Below are positions 43,179-50,609 of a DNA stretch of 64,000 bases, in pieces. The notes beneath the pieces were generated by a model. It was given only the letters and a program-made list of their open reading frames with translations. It was not told the origin of the DNA and made no database searches. Source of the stretch: DATHXC01 sp035459965 (GTDB lineage Bacteria; Pseudomonadota; Gammaproteobacteria; Burkholderiales; Methylophilaceae); NCBI GenBank assembly GCA_035459965.1, contig DATHXC010000004.1:496001-560000 (forward strand). Direction: 5' to 3'. Within the stretch, counting starts at the first letter, position 1; every line of letters starts with the position of its first letter. Position numbers and translations under genes: made by a program.

Positions 43179-43381
43179 GCTTAAACACGCTCTTTTTCCA
43201 GTTGGGGCTGACAGTGGTTTTTATTTGTCTGGCTGCTGCTGGTATATTCTGGGCAATTAGAAGTGGCCAGTATGATGACTTGGAAGGTCCGGCACAGCGC
43301 ATATTAATGGATGATGATGACCCAATGATCCCATTTAACCAGTTGAAACAAACGCCTAATCAGCATAAAATTGATACTTAA
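43175..43381 (+). CDS. ccoS: cbb3-type cytochrome oxidase assembly protein CcoS
   Basis: A 68-residue single-pass membrane protein: helix at about 7-28 (LGLTVVFICLAAAGIFWAI), then the family signature SGQYDDLEGPAQRILMDDDD. CcoS is needed to put haem and copper cofactors into the CcoN subunit of cbb3 oxidase. It usually follows ccoI in a ccoGHIS cluster, but no other cco gene is in this window, and here it overlaps a dynamin-like gene by four bases. The match to the short signature is good. Confidence 0.85.
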   Translation: MSLNTLFFQLGLTVVFICLAAAGIFWAIRSGQYDDLEGPAQRILMDDDDPMIPFNQLKQTPNQHKIDT

Positions 43382-43408
43382 GTTTTGAAAATCTGAGCAA
43401 GGCTACGT

Positions 43409-43510
43409 ATGAAATCTTATTTTACTTTTGAAAATCTTCCTTTGACGATAGTAGTGCTACTGATCACATGGTCATGGTTGAGCGCTTTATCAGTCATATT
43501 CTTTGCTTGA
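43409..43510 (+). CDS. putative 33-residue single-pass membrane mini-protein
   Basis: A short open frame from the ATG at 43409 to the TGA at 43508-43510. It has an AAGG ribosome-site-like motif 7 bases upstream. The peptide has a polar start (MKSYFTFENLPL) and one strongly hydrophobic segment (TIVVLLITWSWLSALSVIFF). It lies 27 bases after ccoS and ends 22 bases before the terminator, so it would share the dynamin-ccoS transcript. Its size resembles small oxidase subunits such as CcoM, but the sequence is not recognisably one. It could be chance. Confidence 0.4.
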   Translation: MKSYFTFENLPLTIVVLLITWSWLSALSVIFFA

Positions 43511-43532
43511 TATCGAAAGCCTGATATTTAAG

Positions 43533-43569
43533 TTAATAAAAAAGCTGCCATAGGCAGCTTTTTTATTAA
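43533..43569. terminator. bidirectional intrinsic terminator between ccoS region and rpoH
   Basis: Perfect 17-bp inverted repeat (43533-43549 / 43553-43569) with a 3-base loop ATA. The GC core GCTGCC/GGCAGC is flanked by A and T runs on both sides, serving the two convergent units. Confidence 0.93.
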
Positions 43570-43600
43570 CTATATTTGATGGCGACTGAAGACTAATTGC

Positions 43601-43620
43601 AGTGCACATTAATGTGCACT
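43601..43620. repeat. 20-bp perfect palindrome across the rpoH stop codon
   Basis: AGTGCACATT/AATGTGCACT, fully self-complementary over 20 bases. The rpoH stop (43609-43611, minus strand) lies near its centre. It lies 31 bases before the terminator in the direction of rpoH transcription. Confidence 0.8.
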
Positions 43621-44466
43621 GATTAATAATCCCTTCATCTTCTCCATTGCTTTTTGTTCAATCTGGCGGATACGCTCGGCAGAAACGCCAAACTCAGCCG
43701 CTAAATCATGCAGTGTTGAGCCGCTGCCTTCCTGCAACCAGCGTGCCTGAACAATACGGCGACTGCGTTCATCCAGACTTTCTAATGCCTTAGCTAATCC
43801 CGTAGCTTGGCCTTGCTCATCTTCCAGGTCGGCCAGCATGGTGGATGGCTCTGGTCTCTGATCTTCAAGGTAGGCGATCGGGCTGAAATTGTCTTCCGTA
43901 TCATCATCCGCATTTCCTTCCAGCGAAATCTCATGGCCTCCCATACGGGACTCCATTTCCAGCACTTCTTCTGGCTTTACCTTAAGCTCGCGGGCGATAT
44001 GTGCAACTTCGTCAGGTTGCAGGCTGCCTGTGCCTTGTTTCATGCTACGTAAATTAAAGAATAGCTTACGCTGTGCCTTGGTCGTCGCAATCTTGACCAG
44101 GCGCCAGTTACGCACGATATATTCGTGAATTTCAGCCTTGATCCAATGCATGGCAAAAGACACCAGGCGCACACCACGGTCAGGATCAAAGCGCTTTACA
44201 GCTTTCATCAACCCGATATTGCCTTCTTGAATTAAATCAGCTTGTGGCAGTCCATATCCTGCATAGCCGCGCGCAATGCTCGCAACCAGGCGTAAATGGG
44301 ATACGATTAGCCCTTTAGCAGCCTCAAGGTCATTATTGGCCTTCAGGCGTGTTGCAAGGCTGTGCTCTTCCTCTGCGCTCAGCACAGGGAAGGCCTTGAT
44401 CGTACGCATGTACTGATCCAGACTATCTAGCGCAGAAATGGTAGGCAATGTTAAGGCGTTGCTCAT
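43609..44466 (-). CDS. rpoH: heat-shock sigma factor RpoH (sigma-32)
   Basis: Directs RNA polymerase to heat-shock promoters. From the ATG at 44466 it has 285 residues (E. coli: 284); an in-frame ATG at 44484 lies only ten bases from the CIRCE element and lacks a ribosome site. Region 2 shows LIVSHLRLVASIARGYAGYG and LIQEGNIGLMKAVKRFDPD. The RpoH box QRKLFFNLR near 132 is diagnostic. Region 4 ends in the helix-turn-helix DLAAEFGVSAERIRQIEQ. A CIRCE operator lies upstream, suggesting HrcA repression. Confidence 0.96.
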   Translation of the reverse strand: MSNALTLPTISALDSLDQYMRTIKAFPVLSAEEEHSLATRLKANNDLEAAKGLIVSHLRLVASIARGYAGYGLPQADLIQEGNIGLMKAVKRFDPDRGVRLVSFAMHWIKAEIHEYIVRNWRLVKIATTKAQRKLFFNLRSMKQGTGSLQPDEVAHIARELKVKPEEVLEMESRMGGHEISLEGNADDDTEDNFSPIAYLEDQRPEPSTMLADLEDEQGQATGLAKALESLDERSRRIVQARWLQEGSGSTLHDLAAEFGVSAERIRQIEQKAMEKMKGLLISAH

Positions 44467-44493
44467 ATAGTTAGTCTCACTCATAAAATGATT

Positions 44494-44520
44494 TTAGCAC
44501 TCAACGTTAGAGAGTGCTAG
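44494..44520. promoter_or_regulatory. CIRCE operator (HrcA binding site) upstream of rpoH
   Basis: TTAGCACTC (44494-44502), a 9-base spacer, then GAGTGCTAG (44512-44520). The consensus is TTAGCACTC-N9-GAGTGCTAA, so 17 of 18 arm bases match. It lies 28 bases before the preferred rpoH start. On the minus strand its edge overlaps TAAAAT (44491-44496), a possible -10, so a bound repressor would block polymerase. It also lies in the divergent gap with hflX. Confidence 0.88.
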
Positions 44521-44654
44521 AGGGTGAAAGTTTCATGTATGGGCTTTTTTCATACTTTCTCCTTTTTTGATACTTTCTGTAATTACACATGCTGGTGGCT
44601 CTTGCATTTGCAGGTACTATCTGGCTTCACCAATTCGAGAGATGTTATTTCCTA

Positions 44655-45986
44655 ATGCAAAGTGAAGTAAAAGATTTACCCAGATACGCTGTCGTTGCGG
44701 CAGTTCAGCTGCCGAGTGTGAGTGACATTGAGTTAGAGGCTTCGCTTAGCGAGCTACGCGAACTTGCCAAAACACTGGGCTACGAGGTCGTTCATACGTT
44801 TGTGCAAAAACGCTCAGGCTTCGATATCACGGGCTATCTTGGCGTGGGTAAGCGCGAGGAAATACGTAGTTATGTGAGCGCTCTTAACGAAACTGAAGAA
44901 GCCGCTCCGGGTTCGCGCTACATTGACGCTGTCCTGGTTGACCACGAAATTTCCCCATCGCAGGCGCGTAACCTGGAAAAAGAAGTGGGCTGTGAGGTGA
45001 TGGACCGCACCATGGTCATCCTTGAAATCTTTCACCGTAATGCCCGCTCGCGCGCAGCACGCGCCCAGGTAGAGATCGCGCGTCTTGGTTACATGGCCCC
45101 ACGCTTGCGCGAGGCCGCGAAACTGGCTGGACCACAAGGTCGGCAGCGTAGCGGTGCCGGTGGCCGGGGAGGCGGTGAGTCACATACCGAGCTGGATAGA
45201 CGCAAGATTCGCGACCGCATCGCCGAGCTGCAACAGGAGATCGTCGTGATGGATGGCGAGCGCAGGACGCAGCGTGCGCGCCGTCAAGAGCGTCAGGGTC
45301 TGGCGGGTGTAGCCCTTGTTGGTTATACCAATGCAGGCAAGTCTACTTTAATGCGGGCACTCACCGGTAGCGAAGTGCTGGTGGCGAATAAGCTTTTTGC
45401 CACACTGGATACCACGGTGCGTGCAATCTACCCAGAAAGCGTGCCGCGCGTGCTGGTTAGCGATACCGTCGGCTTCATCAAGAATTTGCCACATGGCCTT
45501 GTTGCCTCTTTTAAGTCGACGCTTGACGAGGCACTTGATGCATCGCTGCTGCTGCATGTTATCGATGCAAGCGATCCCGGCTTTGAGCGGCAGCTTGAAG
45601 TCACAGATAAAGTGCTTGAGGAAATCGGCGCAGATGTCGTACCGCGCATTCGCGTCTTTAATAAGATTGACTACGTGGGCGATGCAACAGCGCAAGCTGA
45701 GTGTGAGGCTGCATTGCGACTACGTTACCCGGATTGCGTTGTGATGAGTGCTCGCCGTCCAGATGAAGTTGCGATGCTGCGTCAGAAAATCGTCGAGTTT
45801 TTCCAGCAGGATCTACTTGAAACCGAGATTTTTCTACCCTGGTCAGCACAGCAGCTACGAGGCAAAATCTACGCCAGCTGCCAGGTACTTGGCGAACGCT
45901 CAGAGAGTGAGGGCACCTTCTTCACGGTTCGTGGCGAGCCCAATGACATCAATAGCCTGCGTGAGCAGTTAATACTGGTGCAATGA
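44655..45986 (+). CDS. hflX: ribosome-rescue GTPase HflX
   Basis: A 443-residue protein. The N-terminal HflX domain (VLVDHEISPSQARNLEKE near 96; MDRTMVILEIFHRNARSRAA near 117) and a Gly/Arg-rich linker (GRQRSGAGGRGGGESHTELD near 176) precede the Obg-like GTPase domain: G1 LVGYTNAGKSTLMRAL near 223, G3 DTVGFIKNLPHGLV near 268 and G4 NKIDYV near 336. HflX splits stalled 70S ribosomes, notably after heat stress. It normally follows hfq; here it stands alone, divergent from rpoH and its CIRCE site. The start is uncertain; an ATG at 44589 would add 22 hydrophobic residues. Confidence 0.93.
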   Translation: MQSEVKDLPRYAVVAAVQLPSVSDIELEASLSELRELAKTLGYEVVHTFVQKRSGFDITGYLGVGKREEIRSYVSALNETEEAAPGSRYIDAVLVDHEISPSQARNLEKEVGCEVMDRTMVILEIFHRNARSRAARAQVEIARLGYMAPRLREAAKLAGPQGRQRSGAGGRGGGESHTELDRRKIRDRIAELQQEIVVMDGERRTQRARRQERQGLAGVALVGYTNAGKSTLMRALTGSEVLVANKLFATLDTTVRAIYPESVPRVLVSDTVGFIKNLPHGLVASFKSTLDEALDASLLLHVIDASDPGFERQLEVTDKVLEEIGADVVPRIRVFNKIDYVGDATAQAECEAALRLRYPDCVVMSARRPDEVAMLRQKIVEFFQQDLLETEIFLPWSAQQLRGKIYASCQVLGERSESEGTFFTVRGEPNDINSLREQLILVQ

Positions 45987-46034
45987 ATTTAGCAGCATGT
46001 ATGGATTTGGTTGAAGTTCGTAGGTGAGGATTAA

Positions 46035-47711
46035 TCAGGAAGCAAGGAATGCATGCAGCGATTGGATAGCAGCGGATCCTTCGCCCACAGCTGCTGCCAC
46101 TCGTTTCACGGATCCACTCCTGACATCACCCACTGCGAATATTCCGGGGCGGCTGGTTTCAAGGAAATAGGCCGCACGCTCCAGCGGCCAGTCCTGGTTC
46201 TGGGCATCAGGCCCTGTTAACACGAAGCCATTGGCATCCAGCTTTACACAATCACTTAGCCAGCCGGTATTGGGTTCGGCACCTAAAAACAGGAAGACAT
46301 GCCCAATCGGCAGATCGCGTACAGGTTCACCAGCACGCTTTAGTTGCACAATCTCCAGATTGGTGTCTCCCTGCAGCCCCTCTATCTCGGTATGGGTGTG
46401 CAATGTAATGTTGTGCGCGGCTTCGATGCGCTGAATAAGATAATGCGACATGCTTGCAGCAAGCCCGGGGCCGCGCACTACGATATGGACATGTTTGGCA
46501 TGCCCTGCCAGGAATACAGCGGCCTGTCCTGCAGAATTACCCCCGCCATTGACGATGACTTCCAGCTTGGAGCAAAAGGTGGCTTCCATAAATGAAGCGC
46601 CATAATAAACGCCGCGCCCCTCGAATTTTTCCAGGCCGGGTAAAGCGGGTTTGCGATAACGTGCGCCTGTCGCAATCACCATCGCTCGGGCAAACACTTC
46701 TTCGCCATTATCCAATTGGATATTGAATTTCTTGTCAGCACCACATATCAGCTTGCTGACTTCTACCGGTACTGCAACTTCCGCACCGAATTTACGTGCC
46801 TGGGAAATGCCCCGACCAGCCAGGGCTTGCCCGGATATCCCTGTTGGGAAGCCAAAGTAATTTTCTATCTTGGAGCTGCTGCCAGCTTGCCCCCCTGGCG
46901 CCTTGGCATCCAGCACCAGCACGCTCAAGCCTTCTGATGCCGCATATACTGCCGCCGCCAAACCGCCCGGCCCGGCACCCACCACAATCACATCAAAGGA
47001 TTTACCGTTGAGCTGGTCGGGGCTGATGCCAATTAAATCGGCTGCTGCCCGATTGGTTGGCTTGCTCAACATTTCAGATTGCGCATTTATAAGTACGGGG
47101 ATATCAGCTGCGGTAACGCCGAATTTACTCAACAGCCTTTCTGCTTCAGGGTGCACGTCAATATCGAAATAGGCAACCGGATGGGCATTTCTTGCTAAAA
47201 ACTCACGCAGCCTTGAAGTCTCTGCAGATGACTGGGAGCCAATGATGATTACCCCGCCGTGTTCCTCCTCGATGAACTGCACGCGTCGCAGGATGAATGC
47301 ACGCATGATGGTTTCACTCAGCTCGGCTTCTGCAATGACCAGCGTACGCAGCGAGGCCTCGTTGATGACAATGACTTCTGTGTCCTCAACCACTCGCCCA
47401 GTGGCAATGGCCGCCCTGCCTGCAAGGGTGCCTACTTCCCCAGTAAACACGCCTGGCCTGTGCGTGGTGACAAGGTGCGGTCCATCAACGCCATTACGTT
47501 CAATCGCCACCGCGCCGGAGATAATCACATACATGGGGATATGACGCTCCCCTTCACGAAAAAGGATATCGCCTTTGCGATATTTCTTTTGCTCGCCATA
47601 TTGCATCAGCACCAGGTATTGCGCTTCATTAAGGGTGGGGAATATTTGGTGGCGACGGCTTTCCGCTATGTTTACACGTGTCTTTTCTGGCGGTTTTTCT
47701 GGGGTCGTCAT
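46035..47711 (-). CDS. cyclic nucleotide-binding domain fused to a thioredoxin-reductase-like flavoprotein
   Basis: A 558-residue cytoplasmic protein with three parts. First is a cNMP-binding domain (about 25-140; GDILFREGERHIPMYVIISG near 45). Second is a thioredoxin/glutaredoxin-like fold (about 150-230; GVIIIGSQSSAETSRLREFL) whose CxxC position reads SQSSAE. Third is a TrxR-like FAD/NAD(P)H module (about 240-555; VIVVGAGPGGLAAAVYAA, VNGGGNSAGQAAVFL, GIFAVGDVRSGSVKRVAAAV). The usual CATC redox pair is replaced by ASFMEATFC, with a single cysteine. Disulfide reduction of the classic kind is therefore unlikely. Similar fusions are widespread but uncharacterised. Confidence 0.9.
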   Translation of the reverse strand: MTTPEKPPEKTRVNIAESRRHQIFPTLNEAQYLVLMQYGEQKKYRKGDILFREGERHIPMYVIISGAVAIERNGVDGPHLVTTHRPGVFTGEVGTLAGRAAIATGRVVEDTEVIVINEASLRTLVIAEAELSETIMRAFILRRVQFIEEEHGGVIIIGSQSSAETSRLREFLARNAHPVAYFDIDVHPEAERLLSKFGVTAADIPVLINAQSEMLSKPTNRAAADLIGISPDQLNGKSFDVIVVGAGPGGLAAAVYAASEGLSVLVLDAKAPGGQAGSSSKIENYFGFPTGISGQALAGRGISQARKFGAEVAVPVEVSKLICGADKKFNIQLDNGEEVFARAMVIATGARYRKPALPGLEKFEGRGVYYGASFMEATFCSKLEVIVNGGGNSAGQAAVFLAGHAKHVHIVVRGPGLAASMSHYLIQRIEAAHNITLHTHTEIEGLQGDTNLEIVQLKRAGEPVRDLPIGHVFLFLGAEPNTGWLSDCVKLDANGFVLTGPDAQNQDWPLERAAYFLETSRPGIFAVGDVRSGSVKRVAAAVGEGSAAIQSLHAFLAS

Positions 47712-47787
47712 ATTTGCTACCTTTTTAAGGAGTGTTTATCACTCAAGGTGAGTTCATTGTTAAATGGCACTACAATATGAGCCTATG

Positions 47788-47814
47788 TCTTGACGTCATT
47801 ATCTTGACGTTATT
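47788..47814. repeat. tandem 14-bp direct repeat upstream of the cNMP/TrxR-like gene
   Basis: TCTTGACGTCATTA (47788-47801) is followed by TCTTGACGTTATT (47802-47814), with one difference over 13 bases. The first copy contains the palindrome TGACGTCA. It lies about 80 bases before the minus-strand gene start at 47711, a suitable place for a regulator site. Confidence 0.5.
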
Positions 47815-47845
47815 GCCCCGCTACATCAAGCAGTCTGTAAAAGCG

Positions 47846-48808
47846 CTACCTGGCACTAAGCCCGCCAGCCCCAAAAAACTCCTTGATCAGGAAATCTTCC
47901 AATCCATCATTGTCCTGCTGCCTTGCTGATAGAATGACTGTGCGCCCAAGGCGCTGGGATTCCCAATTGAAATCGCCGCTATAGTCCCTGCGTATAATCG
48001 CGATCATTTGTTTAACGATAGCGCGGTTTATATCCCCATCTGCCCCGGCTTGTACCTCAATCAGTTCCTGTCTCGCATTGCTGTAATCATTTTTCCAGCC
48101 TTTGAAGCTGAACTGTGCGGTGCGTGACCGAATCTCCCGAATCTGGAAGATGCCATTCGTACCGTCCGGCTGCAGATTGCGTTTGATAATGGCATTTCTT
48201 CGGTCATCTTCACTCATGGGATGATCTTTAGCATTAACCTCGGATGCATCTTTTTCTGTATAGCCTTGTGCAGCAAGGCGACGTTCTCGTTGTGCCTTGA
48301 CATACGATGCCATGTCAGTGGGTGCTGACTGGTCTGGGGTTACTGTGCGTGGCGGTACTTTCAGACTATTGATTGCTGGCTTGTCTACCGCCATCACATC
48401 CGGTACAGATTCCGGTTGTGGTTTGGTCTTTGGCTTTACCTCGGGCTTGCTTTTGATTTTGGGCGCAGGCTTGGGCTTAGGTTGTACCGGGGCAGGTTCC
48501 GGTGTGTCAGGCACCGGCTCGACTAACTCCTGCTTTTTAGCTGGCGGCTGACTTAGTTGCACTACAAGCGATTGCTGGCCTTCTGGCGGAGGCTCACCTA
48601 TATTCAGCAATTTTGGCGCAAGGGTTATGAGCAAGAGTAAATGCACCAGTAGCGAAAAAATAATCGCAATGCTGGTGTTGCGGCTGATGCGGAATTGGAA
48701 ATAGCTATCTCCGCGTGGAGGCATTTCCCAGACAAGAGCAGTAGTGCTAATCATGTCTTTTGCTGAATTGCTTTGAGTTTTCTGATCAAAGTCTTGCGTG
48801 CTGCTCAA
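47846..48808 (-). CDS. TonB-like proline-rich inner-membrane protein of unknown function
   Basis: A 320-residue protein with about 47 cytoplasmic residues and a single membrane helix at about 48-68 (IAIIFSLLVHLLLLITLAP). A Pro/Lys/Glu-rich spacer follows at about 85-140 (PVQPKPKPAPKIKSKPEVK), as in TonB or TolA. The C-terminal domain (about 200-320; IREIRSRTAQFSFKGWKND) does not show the TonB fold motif (YP). No exbB or exbD is nearby. It starts with TTG, supported by GAGGG seven bases upstream; an ATG at 48754 would shorten the cytoplasmic part. It lies downstream of ftsX. The C-terminal domain is not one I recognise. Confidence 0.75.
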   Translation of the reverse strand: MSSTQDFDQKTQSNSAKDMISTTALVWEMPPRGDSYFQFRISRNTSIAIIFSLLVHLLLLITLAPKLLNIGEPPPEGQQSLVVQLSQPPAKKQELVEPVPDTPEPAPVQPKPKPAPKIKSKPEVKPKTKPQPESVPDVMAVDKPAINSLKVPPRTVTPDQSAPTDMASYVKAQRERRLAAQGYTEKDASEVNAKDHPMSEDDRRNAIIKRNLQPDGTNGIFQIREIRSRTAQFSFKGWKNDYSNARQELIEVQAGADGDINRAIVKQMIAIIRRDYSGDFNWESQRLGRTVILSARQQDNDGLEDFLIKEFFGAGGLSAR

Positions 48809-48949
48809 GCGTATACCCTCAATTTTGATGCACGTTTATTGGCAAGTAGACAAATGTGGAGGAAACATTGCGAATTATTAAAGCCTGATATCAACCAAGC
48901 TTGATCCAGACTTTCGACTTGATTCAAGCTTTCGAATAGCTAAGCTAAA

Positions 48950-49858
48950 TTAATTAAGCTTAAGCCGTGCCAACGATCGACCAACAGCAATATACGATCC
49001 CAGCCAGCCCAGGCACACCGCACTCAATACCATGGCTATGTTGGCAATTGGCTGCGGTAACATGAGACTGAAGTTACTGGCATAGAGTTCGGCAATATCT
49101 GCCACCGAGAAATTAAATAGCTGGATCACTCCAGCCAAAATCAACCAGGCAGCAATACCACCACCCAGACCATAAAGCGCCCCGGCATACAGGAATGGGC
49201 GGCGTATAAACCTGTCAGTCGCTCCTATCAACGTACTGACTTCAATCTCCTCGCGCTGCGTGAGTATTTGCAGACGTATGGTATTGCCGATAATGGCGAT
49301 GAGTGCGAAGCCTAACAACACCCCCAGCACCAGGATAGCCTTTTTACCTAGTTTGAGTACTGCATCAAGTCGTTTAATCCAGTTGGCATCGGCTTGAGCC
49401 AACTCTACTCCCGGCCATTGCTGCATCTCTTTTTGCAGGCGGTCTATCGTGTCAGGATCAATGGCTTTGGGGTACACAAAATACGCATCGGGTAGCGGAT
49501 TTTTTTCAAGGCTATTGGCAACCCCTGCAGTGCCAGCATTCAGTTGTAATTGTTGCCAGGCTTTATCCTTATTCTCGAAGCGGTAGCTTTTGATATCAGG
49601 GTGATTCTGCAACTGTTTATCAAGTGTTGCGATAGTCTCAGCCGAAGCATCGAGTTTGAGAAACAGGCTGAGTTGCGGTTCATTTTGAACTACACCAGCA
49701 AGGCGATTCAGGTTATCTACTATCACATACAGGATGCCAGGCAGGCAAAGCGTCACGCCCATGACACAACACATCATCAAGGTGGCGATGAGGTTAAGCC
49801 GCATGCGGCCGAGTACCTGGTGCAAAGCCTGTGTATGCTGGTTAAGCCACTGCTTCAT
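48950..49858 (-). CDS. ftsX: cell-division ABC transporter permease FtsX
   Basis: A 302-residue inner-membrane protein with four helices, near 22-45, 172-195, 225-250 and 272-295. A periplasmic loop after the first helix contains VVQNEPQLSLFLKLDASAET. With FtsE it activates cell-wall amidases at the septum and helps divisome assembly. IGATDRFIRRPFLYAGALYG near 208 is a typical FtsX segment. Its ATG lies inside the 3' end of ftsE (17-base overlap), so the two are translated together. Confidence 0.94.
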   Translation of the reverse strand: MKQWLNQHTQALHQVLGRMRLNLIATLMMCCVMGVTLCLPGILYVIVDNLNRLAGVVQNEPQLSLFLKLDASAETIATLDKQLQNHPDIKSYRFENKDKAWQQLQLNAGTAGVANSLEKNPLPDAYFVYPKAIDPDTIDRLQKEMQQWPGVELAQADANWIKRLDAVLKLGKKAILVLGVLLGFALIAIIGNTIRLQILTQREEIEVSTLIGATDRFIRRPFLYAGALYGLGGGIAAWLILAGVIQLFNFSVADIAELYASNFSLMLPQPIANIAMVLSAVCLGWLGSYIAVGRSLARLKLN

Positions 49859-50537
49859 GGGTGTTCACTCCCTTATTTAGCGCGGCATTATTTAACACGC
49901 CATGATCCAGCTGCAATATCTGGTGTGGGGCAGGTGCGCCAGCAGGTGGCTCATGGGTAGCTATGATCACGGTCACGCCAACTTGCTGGAAGGCATAAAG
50001 GAAGGACATGATCTCGGCAGCATAATTCTCATCCAGATTGCCGGTAGGTTCGTCAGCAATCAGGATAGATGGTCGGCTGACTACTGCGCGTGCAATCGCC
50101 AGGCGCTGTTGTTCGCCGCCGGAGAGGGTAATCGGCATGGCTTTTTCCTTGTCCAGCAGGCCAACTTTGTCCAGCGCTGCACGGATACGCTTGCCAGCCT
50201 CGTTGCCGCTGACACCGTTAATATAAAGCGGTAGCGCTACATTCTCGAAGCAGTTGCGGTCATACAACAGTTTGTGGTCCTGGAAAATCAGGCCGAATTT
50301 TCGTCTTAGATAGGGCACAGCGGCTGGACGTAATTTACTGACATTCTGGTTGCCGATGAGCACAGTGCCGGAAGTGGGGCGTTCGATCGCCGCAATCAGT
50401 TTTAACAACGTACTTTTGCCTGCACCTGAGTGACCAGTGACAAACACCAGGCTGCCTTGCTCAATTTCAAATGAAATCTGCCGTAGCGCCTCATGGCTAC
50501 CGGGGTAGCGTTTACTGACCTGGTCAAATTTGATCAT
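49842..50537 (-). CDS. ftsE: cell-division ABC transporter ATPase FtsE
   Basis: A 231-residue ABC ATPase. Start MIKFDQVSKRYPGSHEAL; Walker A GHSGAGKSTLLKLIAAIE near 36; LIFQDHKLLYDRNCFENVA near 87 with the Q-loop; signature LSGGEQQRLAIARAV near 138; Walker B ILIADEPTGNLD near 160. The DHKLL-type Q-loop context and the overlap with ftsX identify it as FtsE. It is preceded by ftsY, the usual proteobacterial order. Confidence 0.96.
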   Translation of the reverse strand: MIKFDQVSKRYPGSHEALRQISFEIEQGSLVFVTGHSGAGKSTLLKLIAAIERPTSGTVLIGNQNVSKLRPAAVPYLRRKFGLIFQDHKLLYDRNCFENVALPLYINGVSGNEAGKRIRAALDKVGLLDKEKAMPITLSGGEQQRLAIARAVVSRPSILIADEPTGNLDENYAAEIMSFLYAFQQVGVTVIIATHEPPAGAPAPHQILQLDHGVLNNAALNKGVNTHEAVA

Positions 50538-50609
50538 GTGAATTAGTCTGTCCTACTTAAGCAGTACTGAATTAGTGGCAATTTTATGCTTGGCATCAAT
50601 CTAATCCTG

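Noticed and set aside
48897..48931. AAGCTTGA/TCAAGCTT inverted repeat between ftsX and the TonB-like gene
   Set aside because: Eight AT-rich pairs with a 19-base loop and no T run; weak as a terminator and no other support.
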